64,000 nucleotides of DNA from Pseudoruegeria sp039972875 (GTDB lineage Bacteria > Pseudomonadota > Alphaproteobacteria > Rhodobacterales > Rhodobacteraceae): the NCBI GenBank assembly GCA_039972875.1, contig JBDWMA010000052.1, positions 289,759-353,758 on the forward strand, given 5' to 3'. Positions 51,084 through 60,801 of this stretch are shown one piece after another (within the stretch, counting starts at the first letter, position 1; every line of letters starts with the position of its first letter). Under the pieces are notes generated by a model, which did no database searches, was not told the DNA's origin, and worked only from the letters and a program-made list of their open reading frames with translations. The position numbers and the translations under genes were made by a program.

Positions 51084-52265
51084 ATGGTTTATCCAGAGCG
51101 GTTTTCGGACCTGCCAGAATACGCGTTTCCGCGACTGCGGGGGCTTTTGGACGTGCATGCGCCCGGAGGTGACTCGATTGCAATGACCATCGGAGAACCG
51201 CAACATGCGTTTCCCGGTTGGGTTTCGTCGATTCTGGCGGCAAATGTTGATGGGTTCGGAAAATACCCACCAAATAACGGCTCCGAAGAACTGCTCAAGC
51301 AGATTTCAGGTTGGATTGAACGACGCTATTCGATCATAACAGACCCTGATACGCAGATCATGGCGCTGAATGGCACCCGAGAAGGGTTGTACAACGCGGC
51401 CATGGCGTTGTCGCCGGAAACAAAAAACGGTCAGAAGCCCGTTTTATTGATGCCGAACCCATTTTATCAGGTCTATGCCGTTGCGGCGCTCGCGGTTGGG
51501 GCAGAGCCGATCTATGTCCCGGCTACGGCTGAAACTGGTTTTTTACCGGACTATGCATCCCTGTCACCGGAGATCCTGAATAGAACAACAATTGCATATA
51601 TTTGTTCCCCCGCGAATCCGCAGGGGGCTGTTGCAGATGTGGCCTATTGGAAAACTCTGATAGCCTTGGCTGAGCAATATGATTTCCGCATATTTGCCGA
51701 TGAATGTTATTCAGAGATTTACCGTAATTCACCACCTGTCGGCGCGCTACAAGTGGCAGAGGCTGTTGCTGCTGATCCAGAACGGGTTGTGATTTTTCAT
51801 TCATTGTCAAAACGGTCTAACTTGCCGGGAATACGGTCAGGTTTCGTGGCTAGTGGTCCAAAAAATATAAGCGCAATCAAGAAATTGCGCGCCTTTTCAG
51901 GATCTCCGATTCCGTTGCCTTTGCAACGTGTCTCAGAGCGGGTATGGCAGGAAGAAGAACATGTGGTTGAAAATCGCATGGCCTATGTTGAAAAATTTGC
52001 AATCGCTGACAAAATCTTTGCTGGGATCGATGGCTACGCCTCTCCTGAGGCAGGATTCTTTTTGTGGTTGGCGGTTAAAGATGGCGAAGAGGCTGCTTTG
52101 AAGCTCTGGAAAGAAACCGGTGTTCGGGTATTGCCGGGGGCCTATCTCAGCCGAAAAGTTGACGGATATAATCCGGGTACGGGCTACCTTCGGGTTGCTC
52201 TGGTTGCCCCAAAACAAGAAATGCAGCGCGGGCTTATTAAGCTCCGTGACTGTTTGTATGTGTGA
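51084..52265 (+). CDS. Class I/II aminotransferase (DapC-like)
   Basis: A 393-aa PLP aminotransferase. The PLP lysine is in FHSLSKRSNLPGIRSGF, and NPFYQVYAVAA and SPANPQGAVADVAYW match the succinyldiaminopimelate aminotransferase group (DapC). It would act in lysine/peptidoglycan synthesis. It is 17 nt ahead of ftsK. Assignment to DapC rather than another aminotransferase is probable but not certain. Confidence 0.85.
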   Translation: MVYPERFSDLPEYAFPRLRGLLDVHAPGGDSIAMTIGEPQHAFPGWVSSILAANVDGFGKYPPNNGSEELLKQISGWIERRYSIITDPDTQIMALNGTREGLYNAAMALSPETKNGQKPVLLMPNPFYQVYAVAALAVGAEPIYVPATAETGFLPDYASLSPEILNRTTIAYICSPANPQGAVADVAYWKTLIALAEQYDFRIFADECYSEIYRNSPPVGALQVAEAVAADPERVVIFHSLSKRSNLPGIRSGFVASGPKNISAIKKLRAFSGSPIPLPLQRVSERVWQEEEHVVENRMAYVEKFAIADKIFAGIDGYASPEAGFFLWLAVKDGEEAALKLWKETGVRVLPGAYLSRKVDGYNPGTGYLRVALVAPKQEMQRGLIKLRDCLYV

Positions 52266-52282
52266 GGAACAGGTAAAAGCAT

Positions 52283-55200
52283 ATGGCATATCAAGTCAGA
52301 CAACGGGAACCTCTCCTGGATTCAAATATGCAAGCCGCGCTTGAACGACGAGGCAAAGAGCTCGTCGGCGTTGGGCTTATTGTTGCCTCTGTGCTTATTG
52401 GCATGATGCTGGCGTCATATTCCCCCGAAGATCCAAGTTGGTTGTCCGCCACGGATGCCCCGGCCAAAAACTGGTTGGGCCTATTCGGTGCATCGATTGC
52501 CTCGCCATTGTTTATTATCGTCGGCTTTGGGGCATGGGGCTTGCCGTTGACTTTATTGACTTGGGGCGTTCGCCTGACGGCTCATATCGGTGAGGACCGC
52601 GCCCTGTCTCGGGTTATCTTCGCCCCGATCGCAATTGCCATTGCTGCAGTCTATGCCTCGACGTTTGTCCCCGGATCAGACTGGACCCATAGCTTTGGGT
52701 TGGGCGGATTATTTGGGGACACTGTTCTTGGTGCTGTGCTGGGCGTTGCTCCGGTCAAGGCAACCTTTGGGCTGAAAGTTATGTCGTTCATTGTGGGATG
52801 TGGGATGGTTGGGATGATGTTGTTCGTCCTTGGCTTCACCATGTATGAAATCCGTACAATCATTCACCGCGTTTTGCTTGGAATCGTTTTAGCCTACGCC
52901 AGAGTGCTGTCTTTGTTGGGTGTTGCTATGCATCGTTCTGCTGATGGTATTCAGTCTTTGCGCGCCAACCAGCAAGAGCGTAAAGAAATAAAACGTCAAG
53001 CCGCCGAAGACGCACGCATTCAAGCTGAAGAAGCCGCGTATTTGCAGGCCTCTCTGCCGATTCAACATGAACCTTCTTATGCGCCAGAACCACGTGTTCG
53101 ACGGGCTGAGGCACATGTTGCCCATCCCGATGATGCATTTGAATTGGTTGATTCAGAGCCTTATGCACATCCTGTTCCCGCGGCGGCAAAACCTTCGATC
53201 CTCACCAAAGTACCATCGCTGTTTAAACGTAAGCCTGTTGAGGCCGCGACTATGGGTGAGCCAGAGGTTTTTGCGGAAATGCCGACCGAAGCACCTCTTC
53301 CGATTGATGATGGTGATGATCGTATTAAGGCAAAGATTGCGGATGTGATCAAAGCGCGCGTGCGTCAGACACAGCCGTTGATTTCGGATCCACGGATTGA
53401 ACCTAGCCTGACGCGGGGACGTGGACCGCAGCCTTTGATTGTTCCCAAAGAGCAGCCGGTAGCGGCGCACCCGCAACCCATTTCGCCGCCAATTCATCCG
53501 GCATATGCGCCGATGCAGACGCGGATTGAACCTGAAATTACACATCAGCCGACCGAGCCAGCCCCGCAGGTTGCTCCAACCATTCCGGTTGCACCGACGA
53601 TACCTGTTGCGCGTACAGCGCCGGTTGTTCCCACACCGCCCGCTGCTGCACCACAAGCTCCGGTTGCGCAAGCAGAACCTATGCTTCAGGCTGTGAATCG
53701 GGTTATCCCGACTGCAGCTGTACAAAAGCCCGTGGTTCAGCATCCACCCTTGCAGCCCATTCTACCCTCTCGGCAGGCACAAGCAGAGGCGCAGCCAACT
53801 CTTCAGTTCGAAGAGAGCCGTCCGGCATATGAGTTGCCGCCCCTGAATTTATTACGTAGCCCATCCACTATTGAACGCCACCACCTGTCTGATGAAGCTC
53901 TCGAAGAGAACGCCCGGATGTTGGAAAATGTGTTGGATGATTATGGAGTAAAGGGTGAAATCGTCAGCGTACGTCCTGGTCCTGTCGTAACCATGTATGA
54001 ACTTGAGCCTGCCCCAGGTTTGAAAGCCAGCCGTGTTATTGGCCTGTCCGATGACATTGCGCGTTCTATGTCGGCATTATCTGCCCGAGTGTCCACAGTA
54101 CCTGGTAGGTCCGTCATCGGGATTGAATTGCCCAATGAAAACCGTGAGATGGTCGTCCTTCGAGAAATCCTATCCGCGCGTGACTTTGGTGACAGCAACA
54201 TGAAGCTCCCGCTGGCCTTGGGTAAGGACATAGGCGGCGATTCTGTGGTGGCAAATCTGGCTAAGATGCCTCACTTGTTGATCGCGGGTACGACGGGTTC
54301 AGGTAAATCAGTTGCCATTAACACGATGATCTTGAGCTTGCTGTATAAATTGTCACCCGAAGAGTGTCGCCTGATTATGATCGATCCCAAAATGCTGGAG
54401 CTTTCGGTATATGACGGCATCCCGCACCTTTTGTCGCCGGTTGTGACTGATCCGAAAAAAGCTGTTGTAGCTCTGAAATGGGTCGTCGGTGAGATGGAAG
54501 AGCGTTATCGCAAAATGTCCAAAATGGGCGTGCGTAACATTGATGGTTACAATGGCCGGGTCAAAGAGACTTTGGCAAAAGGCGAGATGTTTAACCGCAC
54601 GGTGCAAACCGGTTTTGATGATGAGACCGGCGAACCGGTCTTTGAAACCGAAGAAATCATGCCCGAAATCCTACCCTATATCGTTGTAGTTGTGGATGAG
54701 ATGGCTGACTTGATGATGGTCGCAGGTAAAGAAATCGAGGCCTGTATTCAACGTCTGGCGCAGATGGCGCGGGCGTCTGGTATTCACTTGATCATGGCAA
54801 CACAACGTCCATCCGTCGACGTGATTACCGGTACGATTAAGGCGAACTTCCCAACGCGGATCTCGTTCCAAGTCACCAGCAAAATCGATTCCCGCACAAT
54901 CCTTGGAGAAATGGGGGCCGAACAGCTGTTGGGAATGGGGGATATGCTTTACATGGCTGGTGGTTCTAAAATCACGCGTGTGCATGGGCCTTTCTGTTCG
55001 GATGAAGAGGTTGAGGAAATCGTCAATTATCTTAAATCCTTTGGCCCGCCAGAGTATATGGGGGGCGTCGTTGACGGACCGGAAGAAGGCAAGGAAAGCG
55101 ATATTGATTTGGTGCTTGGTCTAGGAGGTAACACCAACGGTGAGGATGCCCTTTATGATCAGGCCGTTGCTATTGTGATCAAAGATCGTAAATGTTCGAC

Positions 55201-55336
55201 GTCCTACATTCAGCGCAAACTGTCGATTGGTTATAATAAGGCCGCACGTTTGGTTGAGCAAATGGAAGACGAAGGCCTGATCTCATCGGCAAACCATGTA
55301 GGGAAGCGGGAAATTCTTGTCCCGGAACAACAATAG
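52283..55336 (+). CDS. ftsK: DNA translocase FtsK
   Basis: A 1017-aa septal translocase. The N-terminal 200 residues contain four to five membrane helices. A long Pro/Ala/Gln-rich linker follows (for example PTIPVAPTIPVARTAPVVPT), then the motor with Walker A GTTGSGKSV near residue 669 and Walker B IVVVVDEMADLMM. The C-terminal gamma domain ends with IQRKLSIGYNKAARLVEQME, which binds KOPS. It moves DNA at division and activates XerCD. lolA follows at 65 nt. Confidence 0.96.
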   Translation: MAYQVRQREPLLDSNMQAALERRGKELVGVGLIVASVLIGMMLASYSPEDPSWLSATDAPAKNWLGLFGASIASPLFIIVGFGAWGLPLTLLTWGVRLTAHIGEDRALSRVIFAPIAIAIAAVYASTFVPGSDWTHSFGLGGLFGDTVLGAVLGVAPVKATFGLKVMSFIVGCGMVGMMLFVLGFTMYEIRTIIHRVLLGIVLAYARVLSLLGVAMHRSADGIQSLRANQQERKEIKRQAAEDARIQAEEAAYLQASLPIQHEPSYAPEPRVRRAEAHVAHPDDAFELVDSEPYAHPVPAAAKPSILTKVPSLFKRKPVEAATMGEPEVFAEMPTEAPLPIDDGDDRIKAKIADVIKARVRQTQPLISDPRIEPSLTRGRGPQPLIVPKEQPVAAHPQPISPPIHPAYAPMQTRIEPEITHQPTEPAPQVAPTIPVAPTIPVARTAPVVPTPPAAAPQAPVAQAEPMLQAVNRVIPTAAVQKPVVQHPPLQPILPSRQAQAEAQPTLQFEESRPAYELPPLNLLRSPSTIERHHLSDEALEENARMLENVLDDYGVKGEIVSVRPGPVVTMYELEPAPGLKASRVIGLSDDIARSMSALSARVSTVPGRSVIGIELPNENREMVVLREILSARDFGDSNMKLPLALGKDIGGDSVVANLAKMPHLLIAGTTGSGKSVAINTMILSLLYKLSPEECRLIMIDPKMLELSVYDGIPHLLSPVVTDPKKAVVALKWVVGEMEERYRKMSKMGVRNIDGYNGRVKETLAKGEMFNRTVQTGFDDETGEPVFETEEIMPEILPYIVVVVDEMADLMMVAGKEIEACIQRLAQMARASGIHLIMATQRPSVDVITGTIKANFPTRISFQVTSKIDSRTILGEMGAEQLLGMGDMLYMAGGSKITRVHGPFCSDEEVEEIVNYLKSFGPPEYMGGVVDGPEEGKESDIDLVLGLGGNTNGEDALYDQAVAIVIKDRKCSTSYIQRKLSIGYNKAARLVEQMEDEGLISSANHVGKREILVPEQQ

Positions 55337-55401
55337 GCAACTGTCCGCTTTGTGAACACGGCGGGGCTTTTGATTGCTGAATAAGGGGTTACATAGGAAA
55401 T

Positions 55402-55998
55402 ATGAAAAGACGTCATTTCCTGTTGGCCCCGCTTGCCTTTGCTGCCCTCGCTAGTCCTGCGATGGCAGATAAAATATCGCTGAACGCGCTGTCTGTTTAT
55501 TTGAACAATCTTCAAACAGCCAAAGGCGGTTTCACTCAAATAAACGGTGATGGAACGATCTCAACCGGTGAGATTTTTATCCACCGCCCCGGTCGTGTTC
55601 GGTTCGAGTATAATCCTCCGGAAAAAAGCCTCGTTATGGCCGGCGGTAGCATGGTCGCCATTTTCGATGGGAAATCGAACACAGGCCCAGAGCAATATCC
55701 TTTGAAGCGCACACCGCTGAGTTTGATTCTTGAACGAAATGTGGATCTAAGTCGTCGCAAGATGGTTGTGGGGCACAGCACTGATGGCCCCAAAACAATC
55801 GTCAAAGCGCAGGATCCAGAACATCCAGAATACGGAAACATTCAATTGGTGTTTACGGATAACCCGGTGGAGTTGCGACAGTGGATCATCACAGATGGCA
55901 GCGGGTATCAAACGACGGTTGTGCTCGGAAATCTTGAAACGGGCATAAATCTATCTGCGCGGCTATTCAATATTACCGCAGAGGCCGAAAGCCGCTAA
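55402..55998 (+). CDS. lolA: Outer-membrane lipoprotein carrier LolA
   Basis: A 198-aa periplasmic chaperone with signal peptide (MKRRHFLLAPLAFAALASPA). The mature part holds GGFTQINGDGTISTGEIFIH (20) and PGRVRFEYNPPEKSLVMAGG, typical of LolA. It carries lipoproteins from LolCDE to LolB. The ftsK-lolA order is conserved. Confidence 0.92.
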   Translation: MKRRHFLLAPLAFAALASPAMADKISLNALSVYLNNLQTAKGGFTQINGDGTISTGEIFIHRPGRVRFEYNPPEKSLVMAGGSMVAIFDGKSNTGPEQYPLKRTPLSLILERNVDLSRRKMVVGHSTDGPKTIVKAQDPEHPEYGNIQLVFTDNPVELRQWIITDGSGYQTTVVLGNLETGINLSARLFNITAEAESR

Positions 55999-56008
55999 GT
56001 TTTCTTTT

Positions 56009-56038
56009 GGATAAGGCCGTATCAAATCAGCCTTATCC
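56009..56038. terminator. Hairpin between convergent lolA and transglycosylase genes
   Basis: GGATAAGGC pairs with GCCTTATCC. It lies between convergent stops and may serve either transcript, although neither side has a good U-tract. Confidence 0.5.
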
Positions 56039-56050
56039 ATTGTGTATCGT

Positions 56051-56632
56051 CTAGTCTTTGTTGCAGGCTTTTAGTTGGCGCTGATACATGTCGGCCCGAT
56101 TTTGTACATTGCCGGCGACACGTACCAACCATGATTTGCTTTTGTAGGATCCGCGAGCATATCCAGTTTGCCCTTCGTGGTAGGCAAGATATTGATTGCG
56201 TGCATCATTCTTAGAAATGCCAAGGCGGCGGGTGGTTTCATTCATATACCAGCCCATGAAATCAGTTGCGTCTGTGATTTTATCACGATCAGCCCCTCGG
56301 TTGCCCGTCGATGCTTTGTATTCATCCCAAGTTCCATCTAACGCTTGGGCGTATCCATATGCCGAAGATTGCCGCCCCATTGGAATCACACCTACGGCGT
56401 AACGAATCGGTGTACGGGCATCGCCAACAAATTTACTTTCTTGATGGATCGTGGCCATCTGGACATGCATTGGAATGCCCCATTTGCGTTCAGTCTTTTT
56501 CATAGACCGCCGAAACTTAGGATATTGTTTTACGATTGAACATGCGTCGTTCAAATTCCGTGGTGGTGGCGGAGGCCCGCCACATGCCGAAAGTATGACC
56601 AGTAAACTGGCCCACATCATAAGGTGCTTCAT
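56051..56632 (-). CDS. Lytic transglycosylase-like lipoprotein
   Basis: A 193-aa lipoprotein. The N-terminus MKHLMMWASLLVILSACG has a lipobox (LSAC), then a Pro-rich spacer. The SLT-like domain shows MATIHQESKFVGDAR with the catalytic Glu, SSAYGYAQALDGTWDEYK and YLAYHEGQTGYARG. It would cut peptidoglycan at the outer-membrane inner face. It is convergent with lolA. Confidence 0.88.
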   Translation of the reverse strand: MKHLMMWASLLVILSACGGPPPPPRNLNDACSIVKQYPKFRRSMKKTERKWGIPMHVQMATIHQESKFVGDARTPIRYAVGVIPMGRQSSAYGYAQALDGTWDEYKASTGNRGADRDKITDATDFMGWYMNETTRRLGISKNDARNQYLAYHEGQTGYARGSYKSKSWLVRVAGNVQNRADMYQRQLKACNKD

Positions 56633-56930
56633 GGTGATCTGCTCAATTTTCTCGTTTTTTTTCAGGGTAACCGATGTGGGCTAGTGTGGAAATGGGAAAC
56701 CTTTGTGTTTCCAATCACATTTCGATAACATGCCAAAGCAACTATGGGGCGAGGCGCTCTATCCGCATCTCGCCTCTTGGTGCGTGTTGTATCTAAACAG
56801 CTGAATTTAAATAGATGTTGTCTTTAAATTGTTCGAAATGTGGCCACAGTGTGTTTCTAACAAAAGCGACGGCCTGCCGTGGACACGGAGCTCCATTAGG
56901 GTTCTAATAACCATAGTAGGAGCAATTTCC
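56633..56930. other. Promoter-containing gap upstream of hspQ
   Basis: About 300 nt with no gene between divergent genes. A GC-rich inverted repeat near 56752-56776 (GGCGAG and CTCGCC arms) lies in the middle. The frame that extends back to 56829 has no ribosome-binding site. A heat-shock promoter is expected for hspQ but I cannot mark it. Confidence 0.45.
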
Positions 56931-57257
56931 ATGTTACCAATGCGCGCAAAATATCATATCGGTCAGGTCGTCCGACATAAAAAGCACCCGTTTCGGGGGG
57001 TTGTATTTGACGTCGACCCTCAGTTTTCAAACACCGAAGATTGGTACAACGCAATCCCTGAGGACGCGCGCCCCAAGCGGAATCAGCCCTTTTATCATTT
57101 GCTCGCAGAAAATGATCAAAGCTATTATGTCGCTTATGTTTCAGAACAAAACCTGATTGCTGATTATACAGGCAAGCCCGTGGAGCATCCTGATCTGCCA
57201 GATCTTTTTGGCGATTTCGAAGATGGGCATTATCCACTTCAGTTTCAGCTAAACTGA
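56931..57257 (+). CDS. hspQ: Heat-shock protein HspQ
   Basis: A 108-aa protein of the HspQ/YccV family. It begins with AKYHIGQVVRHKKHPFRGVV and contains PEDARPKRNQPFYHLLAEND (20) and YVSEQNLIAD, all family marks. HspQ binds hemimethylated DNA in E. coli and feeds substrates to Lon. AGGAG sits 9 nt before the ATG. Confidence 0.93.
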   Translation: MLPMRAKYHIGQVVRHKKHPFRGVVFDVDPQFSNTEDWYNAIPEDARPKRNQPFYHLLAENDQSYYVAYVSEQNLIADYTGKPVEHPDLPDLFGDFEDGHYPLQFQLN

Positions 57258-57652
57258 TATGTGCCTTAATATGTCGGTACTATTTGGGGGCATCAACAAA
57301 TAGTTTCGCGAGAATGACCCATTCGAATCACCCAATTTCCGATCAATTGACTTTTAGGTATAATCCGATGACCTAAATGTACATTTTATTGAAAACAGAA
57401 GGGCCGGACGGCTTTGTTTAGACTTTGGCTCTCAAGCAAGCAGATGAAAGCCCCGGTGCCGATCGTAAGGTGGGGGCTGTTTTGATTCGGCACCGGAGGC
57501 AGCATTTTCAGCTACGGGAATCACTCTAACAACGTATTGAGCCCGAGTTGCGGAATGAATGTGGCGAAAGCTTGGCAGGGCCTGTTGTAGGACGCTAGGG
57601 GACTATAAATTGCGGCGCTGTTTTTATAATTAATTGAGATGAGCACGAAACG
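57258..57652 (+). other. Gap with possible deaminase gene remnant
   Basis: These 395 nt hold no intact gene. Around 57420-57490 one frame reads TLALKQADESPGADRKVGAV, which recalls the start of dCMP/cytidine deaminase domains (the K-V-G-A-V/I strand). The following sequence is broken by frame changes and lacks the zinc motifs. It is either a decayed gene or chance. Nothing else is recognisable. Confidence 0.3.
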
Positions 57653-58093
57653 TTACTCAGACAACGCCAGCTGAAATGTGAGAATATTTTTATCATTATT
57701 GCGACGGTAATTTAGATTCCTTGCGTATTCATTGATCAAAAGCCAACCAAACCCCCCTTCGGGAAGGTCCATTAAATCTGTGTCATCCTGTACGCCTCTC
57801 CCTTCCGGAAGCGTGTTGTTCGGCATTGGTTCCCCCGCGTCACTGATTAAACAGAATAACATATCTCCCTTTGGGGAGAGCGTGATTTCTATTTCACCGT
57901 CTTTGGATGCATATGCGTGTTCCACGACGTTGTTCAGGATTTCGGCTAGAACCATTTGTGCAGTACCGCAGACGGCGTCCGGTGCATTGATCGAGTGCAA
58001 ACCATTTTCAATTTTGAGCAGAGCATCGCGAACCGATAAATCATCACTAGGTACAGTAAGCCGGATGGGGGCGGTATTCTGAGAAATATTCAT
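57653..58093 (-). CDS. Anti-sigma regulatory kinase (RsbW-like ATPase)
   Basis: A 146-aa HATPase_c protein. The N-box is QMVLAEILNNVVEHAY, and the G1/G2 boxes are in LISDAGEPMP and EGGFGWLLINEYARN. Such proteins bind sigma factors or phosphorylate STAS partners. Its partner lies 22 nt upstream. No sigma-factor gene is adjacent, so its target is elsewhere. Confidence 0.88.
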   Translation of the reverse strand: MNISQNTAPIRLTVPSDDLSVRDALLKIENGLHSINAPDAVCGTAQMVLAEILNNVVEHAYASKDGEIEITLSPKGDMLFCLISDAGEPMPNNTLPEGRGVQDDTDLMDLPEGGFGWLLINEYARNLNYRRNNDKNILTFQLALSE

Positions 58094-58115
58094 GATTGGG
58101 CCCGTTCAAAGAGAG

Positions 58116-58457
58116 TTAAATGGCGGATGTCGATGCCAAGGCAGCATCTGACGTCGGATGAATTGTGAATACTTTATCCATCCTTGTGAGCTTCATGACT
58201 TGTGCAACTGCGCCCCCCAACTGGGCCAGTTCCAACTTTGCCTCTGGAGCCATGAGTTTCAGAACCGCAACCAAAGCACCAAGACCACTGCTGTCTAGAA
58301 ATGTCACTTTCCCCAGGTCAAGAACGACCCTCGGCGGGGCATCCGCCGCAAGTTTGCGCATATCTTCTTTGAATTCTAGTGCGCCAGCAGCGTCAATTCT
58401 GCTCTCCTCGACAGTAACAAAGAGTACGTCGTTTTTGACGTCCGTTGAAAGATCCAT
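58116..58457 (-). CDS. STAS-domain anti-anti-sigma factor
   Basis: A 113-aa single STAS domain. The phosphorylatable Ser is in VTFLDSSGLGALVAVLK, and it starts MDLSTDVKNDVLFVTVEESR. GGAGGG precedes this ATG, so the frame to 58499 is not used. With the RsbW-like gene downstream it forms a partner-switching pair. Divergent from the thiolase remnant by 87 nt. Confidence 0.88.
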   Translation of the reverse strand: MDLSTDVKNDVLFVTVEESRIDAAGALEFKEDMRKLAADAPPRVVLDLGKVTFLDSSGLGALVAVLKLMAPEAKLELAQLGGAVAQVMKLTRMDKVFTIHPTSDAALASTSAI

Positions 58458-58544
58458 GTAGCCCTCCGATGATTGTGTCGTGACGACGCTAATTTCCAAA
58501 GGTTACCATTCGGTATTCAGGAATCAGTCAATGGATGCAAAATA

Positions 58545-59720
58545 ATGAAAAATGTTGTGATTGCAGGGGTAACCCACACACCGACGGCTGGCTTCCAAGG
58601 TGATTTTGCGACGTTATCGGCACCGGACTTGGGGGGCGCCATAAAACATGCACAATCTTCATCAAATCTAACCCCAGATAAGATTGATGAGATTATAATG
58701 GGTTGTGTTTTGTTGGCAGGCTTGGGTCTAGAGTCCGCACGCCAAGCGGGTTTTATAGCGGGGTGTTCAGAGGCCGTACTCGGGACAACCATTAATAAAA
58801 TGTGTGGTTTTGGGATGCAGGCGATGATGATGGCTGCTGATCAAATCACGTTGGGACGCGCACAATTTGTGGTGGCGGGTGGTATGGAAAGCATACACAA
58901 GGCGCCTTATTTGCTCCCCAAAATGCGAGACGGCGCTCGAATAGGACATCAGAAGGTTCAAGATTCGATGTTTTTGGATGGGCTTGAAGATGCTTATGAG
59001 AAGGGGCGGCTCATGGGGACCTTTGCCGAGGATTGCGCCGAGAAATACCAATTTTCGCGTAAAAGTCAGGATCTTTATGCGTAAGAGACATTGTTTAATG
59101 CGTTAATGGCCCAATCTTCGAATGCCTTTATAAATGAAATTGCACTTGTTTTGTTATCAATCCGCCAAGGAGAAGTGACAATCTCAAAGGATGAGCAACC
59201 GGGACATGCGCGACCTGACAAAATCTTACATCTTAAACCCACCTTTCGGGACGATGGGACAGTGACGACGGCGAATTCTTCGTCAATCTCTGACGGTGGC
59301 GCTGCTTTGGTTTTAGCGGCTGAGATGGACGCACATGATAACGAGCTGACCGTTCGAGCGCGCATTTATGGTTATAGGACACACGCGCAAGAACCAGCAT
59401 TGTTTACGACAGTTCCGATTCCTGCCGCGGAGAAACTTCTGGCGCAAGTCGGTTGGTCTGCTGAGGGTGTTGATTTGTGGAAAGTTAAGGAAGCTTTTGC
59501 CGTAGTGCCTATAGCATTTATGCGTGTGATGAACGTATCGGATGAAAAAATGAATGTTAATGACGGTGCTTGTGGGTTGGGACATCCAATTGGGGCCACT
59601 GGTGCGCGGATCATTGTGACGCTATTGAATGCGTTAGAAGCTCGTGATCTGAAACGCGGTGTTGCTGCAATTTGTATCGGTGGCGGTGAGGGTACTGCGA
59701 TCGCAATAGAGAGACAATAA
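58545..59720 (+). pseudogene. Acetyl-CoA acetyltransferase (thiolase) interrupted by one stop
   Basis: One frame from 58545 to 59720 encodes a full-length thiolase (391 codons) broken by TAA at 59082-59084 after residue 179. Both halves are recognisable: MCGFGMQAMMMA with the nucleophilic Cys, GGMESIHKAPYLLP, then after the stop GLGHPIGATGAR and CIGGGEGTAIAIER with the second Cys. The usual N-E-A-F reads K-E-A-F, which weakens the oxyanion hole, so decay seems to go beyond one mutation. A single change of CAA or TTA to TAA would explain the stop. It overlaps msrC by 1 nt. Confidence 0.85.
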
Positions 59721-60178
59721 TGACAGTTGATTACTCAAACTTACGGCAGGTCATTGAAAGCCTGACTGCAGGTGAAACGGATTCAATCGCCTTAATGGCA
59801 ACTATTGCTTGCGAAGTACACCAGAGCGATTCACGGTTTGATTGGACTGGGTTCTATCGTCATGTTGGCGATGAAACGCTTAAGATCGGTCCGTATCAGG
59901 GTGGGCATGGTTGTTTGGTTATTCCGTTCTCGCGCGGAGTTTGTGGCGCTGCGGCAAAAACCGGCGAGGTGCAACTGATTGGGGATGTGGACACTTTTGC
60001 GGGGCACATCGCCTGTGCATCTTCCACACGGTCTGAATTGGTTATTCCCGTTTTCAACGCAACCGGAACACTTTTGGGTGTCTTTGATATCGATAGCAAC
60101 CAACCAGACGCGTTTTCACGTGAAGATGCCAATCAATTGTCTGATATATTGGCCCAAGTATTCAAAGAGGTGGTATGA
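59720..60178 (+). CDS. msrC: Free methionine-R-sulfoxide reductase (GAF domain)
   Basis: A 152-aa GAF-fold enzyme. The three catalytic-region cysteines are in QGGHGCLVIP, SRGVCGAAA and GHIACASSTRSELVIP, and FDWTGFYR opens the fold. It reduces free Met-R-sulfoxide. It is joined by a 1-nt overlap (TAATG) to the thiolase frame and by ATGA to the exporter gene. Confidence 0.88.
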   Translation: MTVDYSNLRQVIESLTAGETDSIALMATIACEVHQSDSRFDWTGFYRHVGDETLKIGPYQGGHGCLVIPFSRGVCGAAAKTGEVQLIGDVDTFAGHIACASSTRSELVIPVFNATGTLLGVFDIDSNQPDAFSREDANQLSDILAQVFKEVV

Positions 60179-60801
60179 GCTTTGAGGCATGGGTCATTTT
60201 TGCTGTTTTCTGGCTGTTTTTTGTAACCACGCCCGGACCCAATGCGGTGAACTGCATTAATAATGGTATGAACCACGGGTTAAAGAGATCGATGTGGGGC
60301 GTTCTGGCGATTCTATGTCAGGCCACATTGTTTTTGGTGTTATCAGCCTTGGGTGTGACGACTCTTATCGCGGCGTCCCCGTCGCTCTTTCTTTTTATGA
60401 AATTGATGGGGGCCGGGTTTTTAATCTGGGTAGGACTGCGAGGATGGATATCTGCAGGACGCCCGCCACGGGTGCGGGATGTTTCCACAAAAGGGATTTT
60501 TGGAAAGGCTCTCTTGATCGCTGTGATTAATGCAAAAAGTGTTGCTGGATACCTTGCAGCGTTTACTCAATTTGTTGAGCCCGGTATTCCGATTTGGTCA
60601 CAAATGATGGTGATCATGCCGACTGCTTTAACGTTAACGGCTTTGTCATACATTGGATATACGGCATTGGGTGCTAGGCTTGGAAAAACAGCGATGGGGG
60701 CGATGATGAATTTATGGTTCCGTCGTTTCATGTCTGGATGTTTTATTCTTTACGGCCTGTTGTTGGGCAGCTCGGCAATCCCATTAGGAGCAAAACCATG
60801 A
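60175..60801 (+). CDS. LysE/RhtB family amino-acid exporter
   Basis: A 208-aa inner-membrane protein with six hydrophobic helices. TPGPNAVNCINNGMNHGLKR (20) is the LysE-family loop near the start. It exports an amino acid or derivative, substrate not predictable. ATGA overlaps with both neighbours tie it to msrC and the GFA-type gene. Confidence 0.85.
   Translation: MSFEAWVIFAVFWLFFVTTPGPNAVNCINNGMNHGLKRSMWGVLAILCQATLFLVLSALGVTTLIAASPSLFLFMKLMGAGFLIWVGLRGWISAGRPPRVRDVSTKGIFGKALLIAVINAKSVAGYLAAFTQFVEPGIPIWSQMMVIMPTALTLTALSYIGYTALGARLGKTAMGAMMNLWFRRFMSGCFILYGLLLGSSAIPLGAKP

Noticed and set aside
53560..53660. Repeated P-x-x-P-V-A units resembling a short tandem repeat
   Set aside because: They are the natural low-complexity linker of FtsK, not a separate repeat element.
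53153..53743. 196-codon minus-strand frame inside ftsK
   Set aside because: It mirrors the Pro/Ala-rich linker of FtsK and reads as a simple Arg/Asn-rich repeat.
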